A stretch of 64,000 nt of DNA from Roridomyces roridus. Taxonomy: Eukaryota; Basidiomycota; Agaricomycetes; Agaricales; Mycenaceae. The position numbers and the translations under genes were made by a program. This document shows, in pieces, positions 1-10,745 of the stretch (positions are counted from its first letter, which is position 1; every line of letters starts with the position of its first letter). The stretch spans positions 1,922,001 to 1,986,000 of the forward strand of contig JARKIF010000005.1 in NCBI GenBank assembly GCA_029378245.1. Reading direction: 5' to 3'. A model generated the notes under the pieces. The model saw only the letters and a program-made list of their open reading frames with translations. It ran no database searches and was not told the origin of the DNA.

Positions 1-732
1 GACTATGGAATGGCGAACGTACATCCGTGGTTCGCCGCAGAGTCTGTTCAGGACGGGGCGAATTGGACCGAGACATTCTGTGAGCTTGAACAATCATCTG
101 AACCCAAAAATTGACGGGCGCCACAGTCTCTACGACCAACGTGGCTGCAGCCAGTGCACTGAGCAATAATGTTCGTTCTCCATGATACTTGAGGATTTAT
201 CTGATGACTAGTTCAGCCCACGATGTACATCGCGGAGACTGGATGGCCGACGGTGAGATAGCAATTAATCGCGACAGCTCTGTCTGATATTTCCAGAACT
301 CGTCCACCGCCGCTGCCGAATCCGATGGGCCGTCTAACGCGTCCGTAGCAAATCTACAGGTGAATAATATCTCTTGCCCTGTTCTCATGCTGACGGGAGG
401 TAGATTTTCCTGGATACCTTTGTCTGCGCAGCCAACTCGGCTGGCACCAAATACTTCTTTTTCGAATACTTCGATGGTGCGTACTTGCTCAACGAGATTG
501 ACTGATGCTTATTTTCGTGTCCAGAGGTTTGGAAGGTACGTTGATGTTGCCGTCATTGTTTTATTTTCTTCTTGACGCTGGATTTAGGACATCCAATTCG
601 GCGGTGTCGAGGTATGCTCTTGTGCTGCTTTCTGCGGTATCCTCTGACCTGGATGACCAGGGCTATTGGGGCCTTTTCAATGCCGACCGGACGATCAAGG
701 CGATCAATATACCGACCTGCACTGCGCCTTGA
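1..732 (+). CDS. GH17 beta-1,3-glucanase / glucan 1,3-beta-glucosidase, 3' part
   Basis: This is the C-terminal part of a cell-wall glycoside hydrolase of family 17; the 5' end lies outside the window. Exons read 1-79, 127-170, 217-252, 297-359, 404-476, 525-535, 588-611 and 661-732, all with GT-AG introns and consistent phase. The joined protein shows VHPWF, the GH17 signature around AETGWPT (its Glu is the family nucleophile), then FLDTFVC, KYFFFEYFDE and a YWGLFNADR segment before the stop, which is the usual order at the end of fungal GH17 enzymes. Such enzymes act on cell-wall beta-1,3-glucan outside the cell. Seven introns in 732 bp and an 11-nt exon (525-535) are unusual. Confidence 0.88.
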
Positions 733-955
733 GGTGATGTATGATGTATGATTTTCTGTAACGACCCCTGGACTATCTGTTGTTTCTCTGGCTTGCTTCA
801 CGACTCTCTATTGACTCTCTACATATACGACCACTGTTACGATACTGCATTCTATCTATCTATCTCGATAATGACATGTCCCTTCCAAAATTGAATGATG
901 CCGGCGGCCACAAGCCGGAACAAATACGCTCCTGGTAGCGGTTCGCTTCCACAAA
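733..955. other. Intergenic: GH17 3' flank and VPS17 promoter
   Basis: This stretch holds the 3' flank of the GH17 gene and the 5' flank of VPS17. The only visible feature is a short TCTA-type run at about 851-865. Open frames here (for example 553-801 on the minus strand) have no protein-like composition. Confidence 0.6.
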
Positions 956-3286
956 ATGTTCGACCCTCTGTCCAATGGCTTCGCCGACGACGAAACCCTC
1001 AGTCCGCCGTGGCCCACGACGCCGCACGCACCCAACTCACCCATCCCCAATCTCCGTCGCGCCTCTACCCCCGTTCCGCCTCCACCAGACAAGGGTCCCG
1101 CAGCAGGTCCTTATGGCAAGGAGCCCCAAATCTACGGCCAGCCTGAAACTGGCCTCATCTCTCCTCGCGACGCCGTCAGTCCCAATGGCACCAACTATGA
1201 GAAGCCCGAGCCGTACCTTCGAGTTCGTATCACCGGACTCGACAGGAACAGGCGGGATATCCTCGTCAAGCTGGACGCACAAGTGCGTTGTAAATTCGTT
1301 CTATAGCCGTTTGTTCTGACTTGGCAGCTGCTTAATAGACCAACTTGTCCAACTTTACGGGCAACACGTATCGGAATGTGTCGCGTTCATATCTCGAATT
1401 TCAGCAATTCTACGAGTCGGTCGTGCACAGTAATCCACAGACTATCGTTCCTGCGCTACCGCTTGCGCAGACGTCGGCTCCGACGGACGAGGAGGATGAC
1501 AGGCTGGTGAGGGTGATGCTGCAGCGTTGGATTACGCGCGTGTGCGAGGACCCGATTCTCATGAACGACGAGGACCTTCGGGCGTTTATTGAGAGTGATT
1601 TTGGGTACCAACCAACGCCGCGTCCGAGGCGCAAGGCAAGCTCTGGGTTCAATCTCATGCGTCGGGGTGTCCCGGATGAGGATGAGGACCTGCAGCGGGC
1701 GCGCTTTGAGCTCACAAAGCTGGAGGGTCAGTTCTTCGACACGGCCAAGGCTGTTGACAAGCTTTCTGTGACACGCAAAGGTTCGGATTCACTCTATATA
1801 CTTTTCGTGTTTCTGATGTCGTGTGCAGCTATGGCGGTCGCTCATGCGGAGATGGGCAACAAGCTCGTCAATGTGGCTACGACGGAGGCTCACCCCCCAC
1901 TCGGCAATGCGTTCCGCAAGATTGGCCGAACGTGGCATAGTCTTGCGGACCTCGACCAGGCTCAAGCGATCAGCGAGTGCGTAATTCTCGGGGACTCGTT
2001 GGGGTACCAGGGAATGAATGCGCGGTCGGCAAAGGAGACTCTTCTAATGCGGACTGGTGTTCTTGAAGAGTACCAGGCTGCTGTGAAGACTACCATCTCC
2101 AAACGCCGGCAGATTGAACGCCTCAAGGCAAGTTCAAATATCCGGCCAGAACGCGTGGACGAGGCGTTGGAGGACATGGAGGAGGTCATTCTACCATTTC
2201 TGCAATTTATGTTGTCTAAATGGTTTGCAGGCCAACAAATACGAGCAAGTATTGGCTCGACGTGCCGAAGGCATTTCGCAGAATCTTCACCAGGCGTTGG
2301 CAACCCATAACAAATATGCCAACGACGATATCACTGCTGCTTTGATTGAACATGCACGTTCATCCATTATGTATGAACGGCAGCTTCTCCGTGAACTCGA
2401 GGCACTGCGAACGGACGTCAGCAAGGCTGCGGACAAGTATGTGCCTCCAGCCACTCCTGCGATTCAGCCTCCGACACCAATCTATGCCGAGGCACTACCG
2501 GCCGTGATCCCCCCACCGGCCGCCCCGGTGATTCCACCACAAGCCATGCCTTCGGCCACTCTACCACCTGCAGTTCCTCCCCCTGTGAATGGTATCAACT
2601 ATGCGCCTGGTACTCAACCACCCCCTCCACGAATAGACACCCCTCGAGAGCGCGCTCCGTTTCAGTCGTTTGGTGCTATGGCATCAACCCCATTAGCAAA
2701 CCCGCTCTCCCCCGGCCCTCCTTCAGCGTCATCCACAAGGGCAATATATGAGCGACGCGAACCACCCTTGACGCCATCCTCCACGCAGTCTTCATTCGCT
2801 GCTTTCCAGCAGTCCTCACCTTCCGCATCCGCCTCGGGCTCTCCTCGCCAACCCATCACGCCTTCACCGAGTGTTGGGCCTTCATCTCCCTTACAACAAC
2901 CACCTCAGTCCCCGAATCCTCCGTCGAATGACCCGCCTCTGGGCGGTCGGCTGGTCGAGACGAAATCCCTCTTTGTCAAACCACCCTCCGCCCCCTCGCC
3001 GCTGCAGGCGTCCATTTCGTCCCCTCTGGCTTCACCCACGACACCCGGTGGCGGGGATCCTTTGTTAGGCGGAGGCACTCTGACGCGCGCCGTGTCCTCG
3101 CCGCTGCTAGACTCTCCCTTGGGTACGCCGAATGGGCACGGCCCAAGCCACGGAACAGGTCCGTTGCAAAACGGCCTTGATCCGCTTGGTCAGGTGCACA
3201 TGACGCAGTCGATGCGCGCTCCGACGCCGCAGCGGCCGAGGCTGGACGCGCGGGAAGCGGCCAAGAGTCTCGCGAATATGTTCTAA
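956..3286 (+). CDS. VPS17: VPS17-like retromer subunit (PX + Vps5-type BAR domain)
   Basis: Sorting-nexin component of the retromer, which with Vps5 tubulates endosomal membranes and recycles cargo to the Golgi. Exons are 956-1282, 1339-1780, 1829-2184 and 2231-3286, giving about 726 residues. A PX domain begins near residue 82 (EPYLRVRITGLDRNRRD) and runs past a YLEFQQFYESV segment. A long helical Vps5/BAR-like region follows (about 220-480, with HAEMGNKL, AFRKIGRTW and DSLGYQGMNARSAKETLL). The last 240 residues are a Pro/Ser-rich disordered tail. The Met at 956 is in frame with the PX domain. The PX-BAR order and the absence of a basic phosphoinositide patch fit Vps17 better than Vps5, but I cannot run a profile to separate them. 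Confidence 0.88.
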
Positions 3287-3408
3287 GTGTCTATTCACCA
3301 AAAACTTTTATGCATTCGATGATTTTACATGCGGAACGACAGCGTTCTTCTTAGTCTATGGTAGTACATACAACCGTCCGTTCTTATTTCAGTGTTTTCG
3401 TTTCGGAT

Positions 3409-5749
3409 CTATTTTGACAGGACCAGGCAGGTCCTTGAAGGAATGTACACCTGAATGCCGAGTCAGTGCTGGTCAAGGAAGGATAGACTGCCAAATACCT
3501 GGAGGAAGTTCTTCCTGCCATTCCACTCCAAGTCCGTAGTGAGATACTCTCCGCCAAGGGAGACGTTGTCGAAGCCACCAAACCGCTTCTCGTCACTAGT
3601 GAGGACGACAGAGTACTTGCCGGGCGCGTCGACGCCCACGCGGTAGTCGGTGAAACTGTTGCTCGGGTGGAAGTTGAAGACGAACAAGATGCCGGCGCGC
3701 TCGTAGACGATGACCTTGTCGACTTCGTTCTTCAACGAGACATATGCCTGGAGCGACGTGAAGGTCTAACAAGGAAGGGAGAGAAGGGAGAGCAAGGTAC
3801 CTGAGGCGACTCGAGCCATCCGTACTTGTCGGCCATCTGGTTCATGGCAGCGTCAAAGGCGTTCAAGTAGCGGTAGCGCAGAATCGGGTCGTCGGCGACG
3901 TTCCACTGGCGACGCGCGTAGTGAAACGAATTGCCGTTGCCTTCGCGGGGAAAGTCCAGCCACTGGAAAGAACTTAGAATGGGGCATGCAAAATTGCACC
4001 GAGACTTGCCTCTGGATGACCGAATTCGTTCCCTTCAAAGTTGAGCCACCCTTCTCCGCCCAAGGATTGAGTTAGCAGCCGAATCATCTTGTGCAACGCC
4101 AAACCGCGCGAAATAATCGGCGTCATTTCAGTCAAATCCGACATGTTGGTGTACATCTCCTTGTCCATCAGCCAAAAAGCAATCGTCTTGTCCCCAACAA
4201 GCGCCTGGTCGTGACTCTCGCAGTAAGCGATGCTCTTTTCTCCATAACGCCTGTTGGTCAGCGTGTGCACGATGTTGGCAAGATCCCACTCGTCGTCCTT
4301 CTTGTGCTTCAGAAGCTTGATCCACATGTCCGGGATCGCCATGGACAAACGATAGTCAAAGCCGACGCCGCCCTGCGAGACGGGGGCGCCGAGGAGGGGC
4401 ATGCCAGAGACATCTTCGGCAATGGTGATGAGTGGGGGATAGAGCGAGTGCATGGCGTCGTTGGCCAGCATGAGGTACACGACACCCTCCTCGTCAGCAC
4501 CTGAACCAAAGTACTCGTGATATCCGCCAGAGAAACCGGTGCCGATGCCATGGTGGACATACATCATGCTGGTGACACCATCGAATCTGAAGCCGTCAAA
4601 CTGGTACTCCTCGACCCAGAAACGAAGGTTGCTGAGCAGGAATCGGAGGACCTCGTGGTGGCCGTAGTTGAAAAGACGGCTGTCCCAGAGCTCGTGCCGA
4701 CCTTTGGCGCCTTCGTGGAAATAACAATGGTCGGTGCCGTCAAACTCGTTCAGCCCGTCGAGGACGTTCTTGCAGGCATGCGAATGGACTATATCGAGTA
4801 GGACGGTGAGGCCCATCCCGTGCGCCGTGTCGATGAGTTCTTTGAGCTCTTCCGGAGTGCCATACCGTGAACTCGCAGCGAAGAAGCTCGTGACTTGGTA
4901 CCCGAAAGCTAAACGTGGCTATGAATGAAGGGGCGATTGCAAACTTGGAAAAAACGCACAAGCATAATAGGCATGCTCCATTATCGCCATGAGCTGGATA
5001 ACATTGTAGCCCAAGTTCTTGATACGGGGTAGCATATTTTGAGTGAATTCCTTGTACGTGCCGACGCGTCCTTCGGGCGTCGAGATGCCCACGTGCGCTT
5101 CGTAAATGCGGACATCGGTCGGCTTCGGGGGACGCGCATTTTTGAACGTGTACTTTTCGGAAGCAGGCGGATTCCAAAAGCGCGCGTCATAGACTGGAGA
5201 AACGCTGAGATCCTGTGTGACGCGTTTGATCCAAGCCGGGAGACGTTCGATGCGTCGTCCGGATGGGGTGATCATGGAGATCTGTACACTGGTGAGACGC
5301 TGATCGACTGCAGACAATATGGAGTACTTTGATTTTGGAATCGTGCGGGATGGCACATTCGCCAGAGCTGGTAGGAGGAAGGGTGATCTCCCAAACACCA
5401 AAGCTATCCTTCTTCATGGGGTGGGATATTCTGTTCCAGTCGTCTGTAGGGCATCGTAAACGACGCGCGATTGGAAGAAAGCCGAGTGCCACGTACTGAA
5501 TTCACCGATAAGAACCGCTTCTGTTGCATTCGGTGCCCATTCTCGATAAACAACCTCTCCATTCGGCCCCACATTGAGCCCAAACTTGAGATAGCCCTTG
5601 GTGAAAGGCTCGTAACCGCCTTCGTGCTCTTCGAACGTGTCTTTCCACTTTCTGAACGCATTGTGTCTGTGGACGATGGCGGGAATGTTGGGCTCGAGAT
5701 ATCCGTCGAGCTCAAGGACGACTTTTGGGTCGAGTGCGGGTGTGGGCAT
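3409..5749 (-). CDS. GLC3: 1,4-alpha-glucan (glycogen) branching enzyme
   Basis: Transfers short alpha-1,4-glucan chains to alpha-1,6 positions in cytosolic glycogen. The start at 5749 opens with a helical cap followed by a CBM48-type region ([17 protein letters not shown]). The GH13 core shows region I (DIVHSH), region II with the nucleophile Asp ([10 protein letters not shown]), region III with the acid Glu (AEDVSGMP) and region IV (ESHDQ). The last exon is only visible after splicing out 3451-3498: the frame then ends with [13 protein letters not shown] and a stop at 3409-3411, the typical branching-enzyme C-terminus. Without that intron the protein would end early, at about 3463. Several further introns of about 50 bp occur. 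Divergent from the SDR array across 490 bp. Confidence 0.93.
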
Positions 5750-6241
5750 GGTGGTTCAGGGTAAGTTGACTGGTGGCGCAGAGACGCGCTTCGCGTAAGT
5801 CCCACCCAACCTACGTCAACCTGTCACTCTGTAACCCCGTTTGGCTTCCCCTGATTGGTTCCGTTTTCTCACCTGGAGATAAGTAAGCGACCCGCTGGTT
5901 CTGCGCTGGCTGGTACTTACTAGGAGTTACTAGGGCGCAGGAGCGCGATTCAGAAGGCAATCCGTTATTGCCTTTTTCTTTTGGCCGCGTGCTTGAACTT
6001 GGAACGAACAGTTTGAAAAGCGTTGCTTTTTTCGCCTGAAAAAGCAGGCTCTCTGAACTTGGAAGAGTCGAGTCGGAAGCTTCAAAAGTAGAGCCTATAT
6101 TCTCCTCGGGATTGTTGGGATGTTCAAAGACTCGCTGACCGATCCCCCACTGACAAATCTCTTCCGCCGGGATTCCCGACGGACTGGGAATGTCTGATGG
6201 AATATAAGCGCTGGCCGCCCAGCACCACTTTCCAACGAAAC
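5750..6241. promoter_or_regulatory. Divergent promoter region GLC3 / SDR-1 with TATA box
   Basis: This is a 490-bp region between two divergent start codons, with no convincing gene. A TATA-like element (ATATAAG, 6202-6208) sits about 35 bp upstream of the SDR-1 start at 6242. No comparable element is evident near the GLC3 start. The long minus-strand frame at 5811-6350 is non-coding in character and overlaps SDR-1. Confidence 0.5.
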
Positions 6242-7288
6242 ATGGGCCTCTTCCAACCCACACTTCCTCCCTTACCCAAATCACTCTCTTTCGAGGGCAA
6301 AACAGTGCTCGTAACGGGCGCAAATTCGGGTTTGGGCCTCGCCGCATCATATCATTTCGCCCAGCGTAAAGTCACCACGCTCATCCTCGCAGTGAGGACT
6401 GTGAAGAGTGGCGAAGCTACCAAAGCTGCTCTCCTTGCGGACCCCATCGTTTCCGCGCTTCCCACCAAACCGACTATACTCGTTTACGAGCTGGACCTTG
6501 GGCGGCCGTCGTCCGTCAAGTCCTTTGCATCCAAGATTTTAGCACACACACCAGACCTCAACATCGTCCTCCTGAACGCTGGTATCGGGAGCCTGAAGTT
6601 CGAGACCAGCCCGGAAGAACCACATAACGAGTTGCACTTTCAAGTCAACTACCTCTCCAACGCGTTTCTGAGCATTCGCTTCCTCCCCCTCCTCCGCTCT
6701 ACCGCACAGAGGTGCGGCTCGAGATCATACATATCCATTGTGGGCTCTCGCATGCAGACCATGAGCAGCTTCATCAAAAGTCCCATTCCAGACACCACTT
6801 CCGTCTTCGCCTTCCTCAACAGCCCCAAGGACTACAACAAATTCACCCGCTACGGAGACAGCAAGTTGCTCGTGTCCACGTTCATCCGCGAGCTGGCGCA
6901 GCGGACGGATGCGTCCTTGGTGATCATGAACGCTGTATGCCCCGGAATGGTTCATACTAGCATCAACACCAAGCAGCCATTGCTTGTCAGAGCAATCACT
7001 GGCGTCGTGTTCGCCATCCGGGCAAGGACGGCTGCAGTGGGTGCGCAGAGTCTGATTAACGCGGTGACGGCGGGACCAGAGATCCATGGGGAGCAATTGG
7101 GAGATTACACGGTGTGGGAGTGAGTTGTGGCTTTTTTTATCTTGCTGGTGCTGACCAGCAACACGAACAGGAACAAGTTCTTGGAGACGGAGGAAGGAAA
7201 GAAGATGGAACGGCGGCTTTGGGCAGAGACTTTGGCTGCTGTAGAGAAGGATGCGCCGGGGTCGGTACAGAACGCAGGGCTCGAATAA
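6242..7288 (+). CDS. Short-chain dehydrogenase/reductase, array copy 1
   Basis: Classical Rossmann-fold SDR of 331 residues in two exons (6242-7119, 7171-7288). It has the nucleotide-binding motif TGANSGLG at residues 25-32, a NAG motif (LLNAGIG), the catalytic Tyr-x-x-x-Lys (YGDSK) and the C-terminal NKFLETEEGKK helix in exon 2. Substrate is unknown. The next two genes are close paralogs with the same exon structure: the intron splits the codon just before NKFL in all three. The upstream in-frame ATG at 6197 is possible, but 6242 aligns with the starts of the paralogs and leaves a TATA box in place. Probably cytosolic or loosely membrane-associated; no signal peptide. Confidence 0.9.
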
Positions 7289-7565
7289 TAGAGATTAGAC
7301 GCGGTCATCTGTTCTTGAACATGAGAGGAGCGGGAGAAGCACCAGTGTTTGACAGATGGCTGTGCACTGAGTTTCTTCCACATCATCCTCTGAATTGCTC
7401 TGAAGTTCGCTTGATGTGCTCAGGCCAAGCTCAGGCCCACCAGCGGCTGCCTGCTTTGGAATTATTTCTCGAGCTCCGGCCTGCCGGTGCCTGGCATATC
7501 CGACCGAATTTACATAAACCGGAAGTCCGCACAGGACAATCTTCTTTCTTTCCAATTTCCTTTCA

Positions 7566-8630
7566 ATGGCTCAAGACCTCTGGAGTGGCATATTCCAAGC
7601 CAAAGTTCCGCCTTTGCCAGAATCCCTCTCCTTTGTGGGCGGCAAAACTGCCCTCATAACAGGTGCTAACGCGGGCCTCGGCCGTGCCGCGTCTCTGCAA
7701 CTCGCTCAGCGCCAAATTTCCACCCTCATCCTCGCAGTGAGGACTCGGAAAAATGGGGAGGCGACAAAGGCTGATATTTTGGCCGACCCTATCGTCGCAG
7801 CACTGTCCACGAAGCCTACCATCCTCGTCTATGAGGTAGACCTTGGGCGACCGTCTTCTGTGGCGTCCTTTGCGTCTAGCATCCTCGCAGAGATCCCAAC
7901 TCTCAATATCCTCCTACTAAACGCCGCCATGGTCATCTCCACATTCAAACAAAGCCCCGAGGCCGAGAACGAAATAATGTTCCAGGTCAACTACATCTCC
8001 AACGCTATTCTGAGCGTCCGTCTCCTCCCCCTCCTGCGGTCTACTGCAGAGAGTTGCGGCCAAAAATCACACCTCTCTATCGTGGGCTCCCGCGCGCAAA
8101 AGCATAACGATTTCATCGAACACCCCATCCCAGACTCGATGCCCATCTTTGCGTTCCTGAACGATCGCAAAAAGTTCAAGGTGTATAAACGCTACGCGGA
8201 CACCAAGACTCTCGTGTCCATGTTCGTGCGCGAGCTGGCGAAGTACGTCGATCCATCTGTCGTCACCGTGAATGCGGTATGCCCGGGGATGGTCAAGACA
8301 ACCATCAACGACAAGCAAGCGGCCTGGATTCGAGTCTTCATTGCCGCCGTATTTGCGGTGAGAGCGAGGCCAGTAGCCGTGGGCGCGAGAACGCTGATCA
8401 ACGCTGTGGCGGCGGGACCTGAAGGCCACGGGCAGCAGATGGGGGATTATCAAATATGGGCGTGAGTTCTGTCCCTTTGCGTCCGTTCACTGCCTGATCT
8501 GGCTCATAGGAACAAGTTTTTGGAGACGGAGCAGGGGAAGAAGATGCAGAAGCGGCTTTGGGAGGAGACCTTGGCCCTTGCAGAGAAGGAGGCGCCAGGG
8601 TCGGTTCAGGAAGCGAAGCTCCAGGCATGA
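7566..8630 (+). CDS. Short-chain dehydrogenase/reductase, array copy 2
   Basis: Tandem paralog of the preceding SDR, 338 residues in exons 7566-8461 and 8510-8630. It keeps TGANAGLG (Rossmann), NAA in place of NAG, YADTK as the catalytic Tyr/Lys pair, and the NKFLETEQGKK C-terminal exon. Stretches of the exon-1 DNA are identical to copy 1, for example around the LILAVRT codons, which points to recent duplication or gene conversion. A dispersed repeat begins 65 bp after the stop codon. Substrate cannot be told from sequence. Confidence 0.9.
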
Positions 8631-8695
8631 TGCTTCCTTTCCTTCGAGTCCGCGATTTTGCACGTAATTTGAAGAAAGGGTTGAAGGGAAAAAAG

Positions 8696-9083
8696 ATATT
8701 TGAGTAATCGAAACAAAAGGAAGGCAACTGTCGCTATTCCACCTTGGTGGTAGCCGTCCGCATCAGCCAGTGGGGCAACTAGTCGCTGTTCCACTCTCGT
8801 GGCAGCCGTCCGCATCTCCGGTTGGTTCCTACTACCTGGCTAGCCCCATAACACACCCTCACCCGACGAGGGGGAATAGGAGCTAGGCAGGGAGGAACGT
8901 GGCTAGCCCGATAGTACACCCTCACCCGACGAGGGGAAATACAGACTAGGCACTGCTCCAGCGTGAATCGAACTGATCACCGCCTCCAAAGAGGGGATCA
9001 CAGTCGGCCCACGACAGGAACCGCTCCTCCACAGAGGAGCGCACAAGCGAAGGAACGATCTTGGGGTAGTACCCCTCCTTGAG
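8696..9083 (-). repeat. Dispersed hairpin-rich repeat, copy A (possible tRNA-derived SINE)
   Basis: About 388 bp; the first 348 bp (8696-9043) match 56411-56758 without a gap and with about three mismatches, and the last 40 bp still align at lower identity. It contains two internal duplications: a unit ending GTAGCCGTCCGCATC / GCAGCCGTCCGCATC, and a unit with ACACCCTCACCCGACGAGGG twice. Short inverted repeats recur, such as CGCTCCTC-CACA-GAGGAGCG. On the minus strand GTTCGATTC resembles a Pol III B box, and TGGAGGAGCGG about 46 nt upstream resembles an A box, so a SINE in minus orientation is my inference. No target-site duplication was seen. Confidence 0.75.
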
Positions 9084-9307
9084 CCATTACTAGAGAGCAC
9101 AAGTCGACTTGGTGGATCATTTCCAATTTGAGCTTGCGATTTGTGATCCGTTGCTGCGCACGCTGCTCGCTGTACTCGTGCAGACTCGTGTTGGTGGTGA
9201 GAGGAAGCTCGCTGCGGTGTTGCGACGGGAAGTTGGCAATGGTCCTCAGATGTCGGCCTGCATGCACCTGGTTCCCCTCCGTTAAATGACCGTTTCGCTC
9301 AAGTTTC

Positions 9308-9440
9308 GCTCATAGAACTACAAGTTTTGGGGGACCGAACATTGACGAAACAGCAGAAGTGGCTTGAAGAAGGGACTTTGAGCCTTGGTCGAGAAGGAGG
9401 TGCTAGGAAGCGCCAGAGTCGGCCCAGGAAGCGGAAACTG
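9308..9440 (+). pseudogene. Decayed C-terminal exon of a fourth SDR
   Basis: The DNA from the acceptor-like CATAG onward aligns with exon 2 of SDR copy 2 (8505-8622). Recognisable pieces are ACAAGTTTT, GAGAAGGAGG and CAGGAAGCGGAA, interrupted by substitutions and small insertions that destroy the frame. No matching exon 1 remains upstream; that space is occupied by the dispersed repeat and about 220 bp of unrelated sequence. I read it as the relic of an array member between copies 2 and 3. Confidence 0.75.
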
Positions 9441-9646
9441 TCGTTGAAATCAAGTTGGCCGATGCTACGTCGTCTGTTCCCAGGTCACTTCTTTTCCACA
9501 ATCCATGTTCAGTTCTTCAGTTGGTGGCTCGGATAACCTGCTCGGGCGGGGAAGAGAAAGGACCGCCCCGACCTCCGATCAATCATCTGCGACGGCCGCT
9601 AGAGTTCAATTGAAATAGACTGAAACTCGACTTACTCTTGGACACC

Positions 9647-10708
9647 ATGGCCGACGACCTCTTTGGCAGCTTTTTCCAAGCCACCGTCCCGCCTCTGCCC
9701 AAGTCCCTCACGTTCGCGGGTAAAACTGCGATTGTAACGGGCGCGACTGCAGGGCTGGGCAACGCCGCTGCGTTGCAAATTGCTCAACACAACGTTTCTA
9801 CCCTCATCCTCGGAGTGAGGAGTCTGTCCAAGGGCGAAACGACAAAAGCCGAGATTCTCGCAGACCCCGTCGTCGCTGCGCTACCCACCAAACCCTCTAT
9901 CCTGCTCTACGAGTTGGACCTAGCGCGCCCGTCATCCGTCGCGTCTTTTGCTTCCAAAATCCTCGCAGAGGTCCCCACGCTCGATATCCTCCTCCTCAAT
10001 GCCGCGTTGGCCATCTCCACATTCGAACGCAGCCCAGAGACCGAAAATGAATTGATGACCCAGGTCAACTACCTGTCCAACGCCTATCTGAGCGTCAGAC
10101 TCTTCCCTCTCCTCCACTCTACTGCGCAGAAAGCCGGCACAAAATCGTACCTTACGATTGTCGGCTCCCGTTTACAGGACACGACCGACTTTGTAAAGAA
10201 CCCCGTCCCCGAATCGACGCCGATTCTCGAGTACCTCAACAACCCCAAGAAATTCAAGCTGACGACGCGCTATTCGGATACAAAGGTGCTCGTGGCTATG
10301 TTTGTGCGGGAGCTCGCAAAGCGCGTCGACCCGTCTGTCGTCACTGTGAACACGGTGTGCCCCGGCTTGGTGTCCACGGGCATAAATAGCAACCAGCCCG
10401 CATGGTTAAGAGCCGTCGCTGGTACCATCATGGCCCTTCGGGCAAGAACGCCCGAAGTGGGCGCTCGGACGTTGGTTAATGCGGTCTCGGCGGGACCTGA
10501 ATCCCATGGAGAGCATCTGGGCGATTATAAAATCTGGAAGTAGGTCAAATCCTTACGGGATACCGCAATCGCTGACGATGCGCGCAGCAACAAGTTCCTT
10601 AACACACAGAACGGGACAAGCATGGTGACGCGGCTGTGGAAGGAGACTTTGGCAGCGATTGAGAAGGAGGCACCGGGGTCGGTACAGGCAGCAGGGCTCG
10701 AGGCTTGA
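9647..10708 (+). CDS. Short-chain dehydrogenase/reductase, array copy 3
   Basis: Third intact array member, 337 residues, in exons 9647-10539 and 10588-10708. Motifs are TGATAGLG for the cofactor, NAA, the catalytic YSDTK and a NKFLNTQNG C-terminal exon. The Met at 9647 (MADDLFGSFFQA) aligns with copy 2 (MAQDLWSGIFQA); the Met three codons upstream (9638) is in frame but lacks a counterpart. It is convergent with PEX14, with only 37 bp between the stop codons. Substrate unknown. Confidence 0.9.
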
Positions 10709-10745
10709 GAGTACTAGTTATACAGCATTTTAATTAAATTATTAC

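Noticed and set aside
5811..6350. Long minus-strand frame of 179 codons
   Set aside because: It overlaps the start of SDR-1 and the divergent promoter, has no recognisable domain and shows no splice-compatible partner.
8696..9083. CRISPR-like or ribozyme structure in the hairpin repeat
   Set aside because: Repeats are internal duplications without spacers, and the hammerhead core (CTGATGA plus GAAA) is not complete on either strand.
6242..10708. SDR array as part of a secondary-metabolite cluster
   Set aside because: No polyketide synthase, NRPS, terpene cyclase, P450 or transporter lies nearby; neighbours are housekeeping genes.
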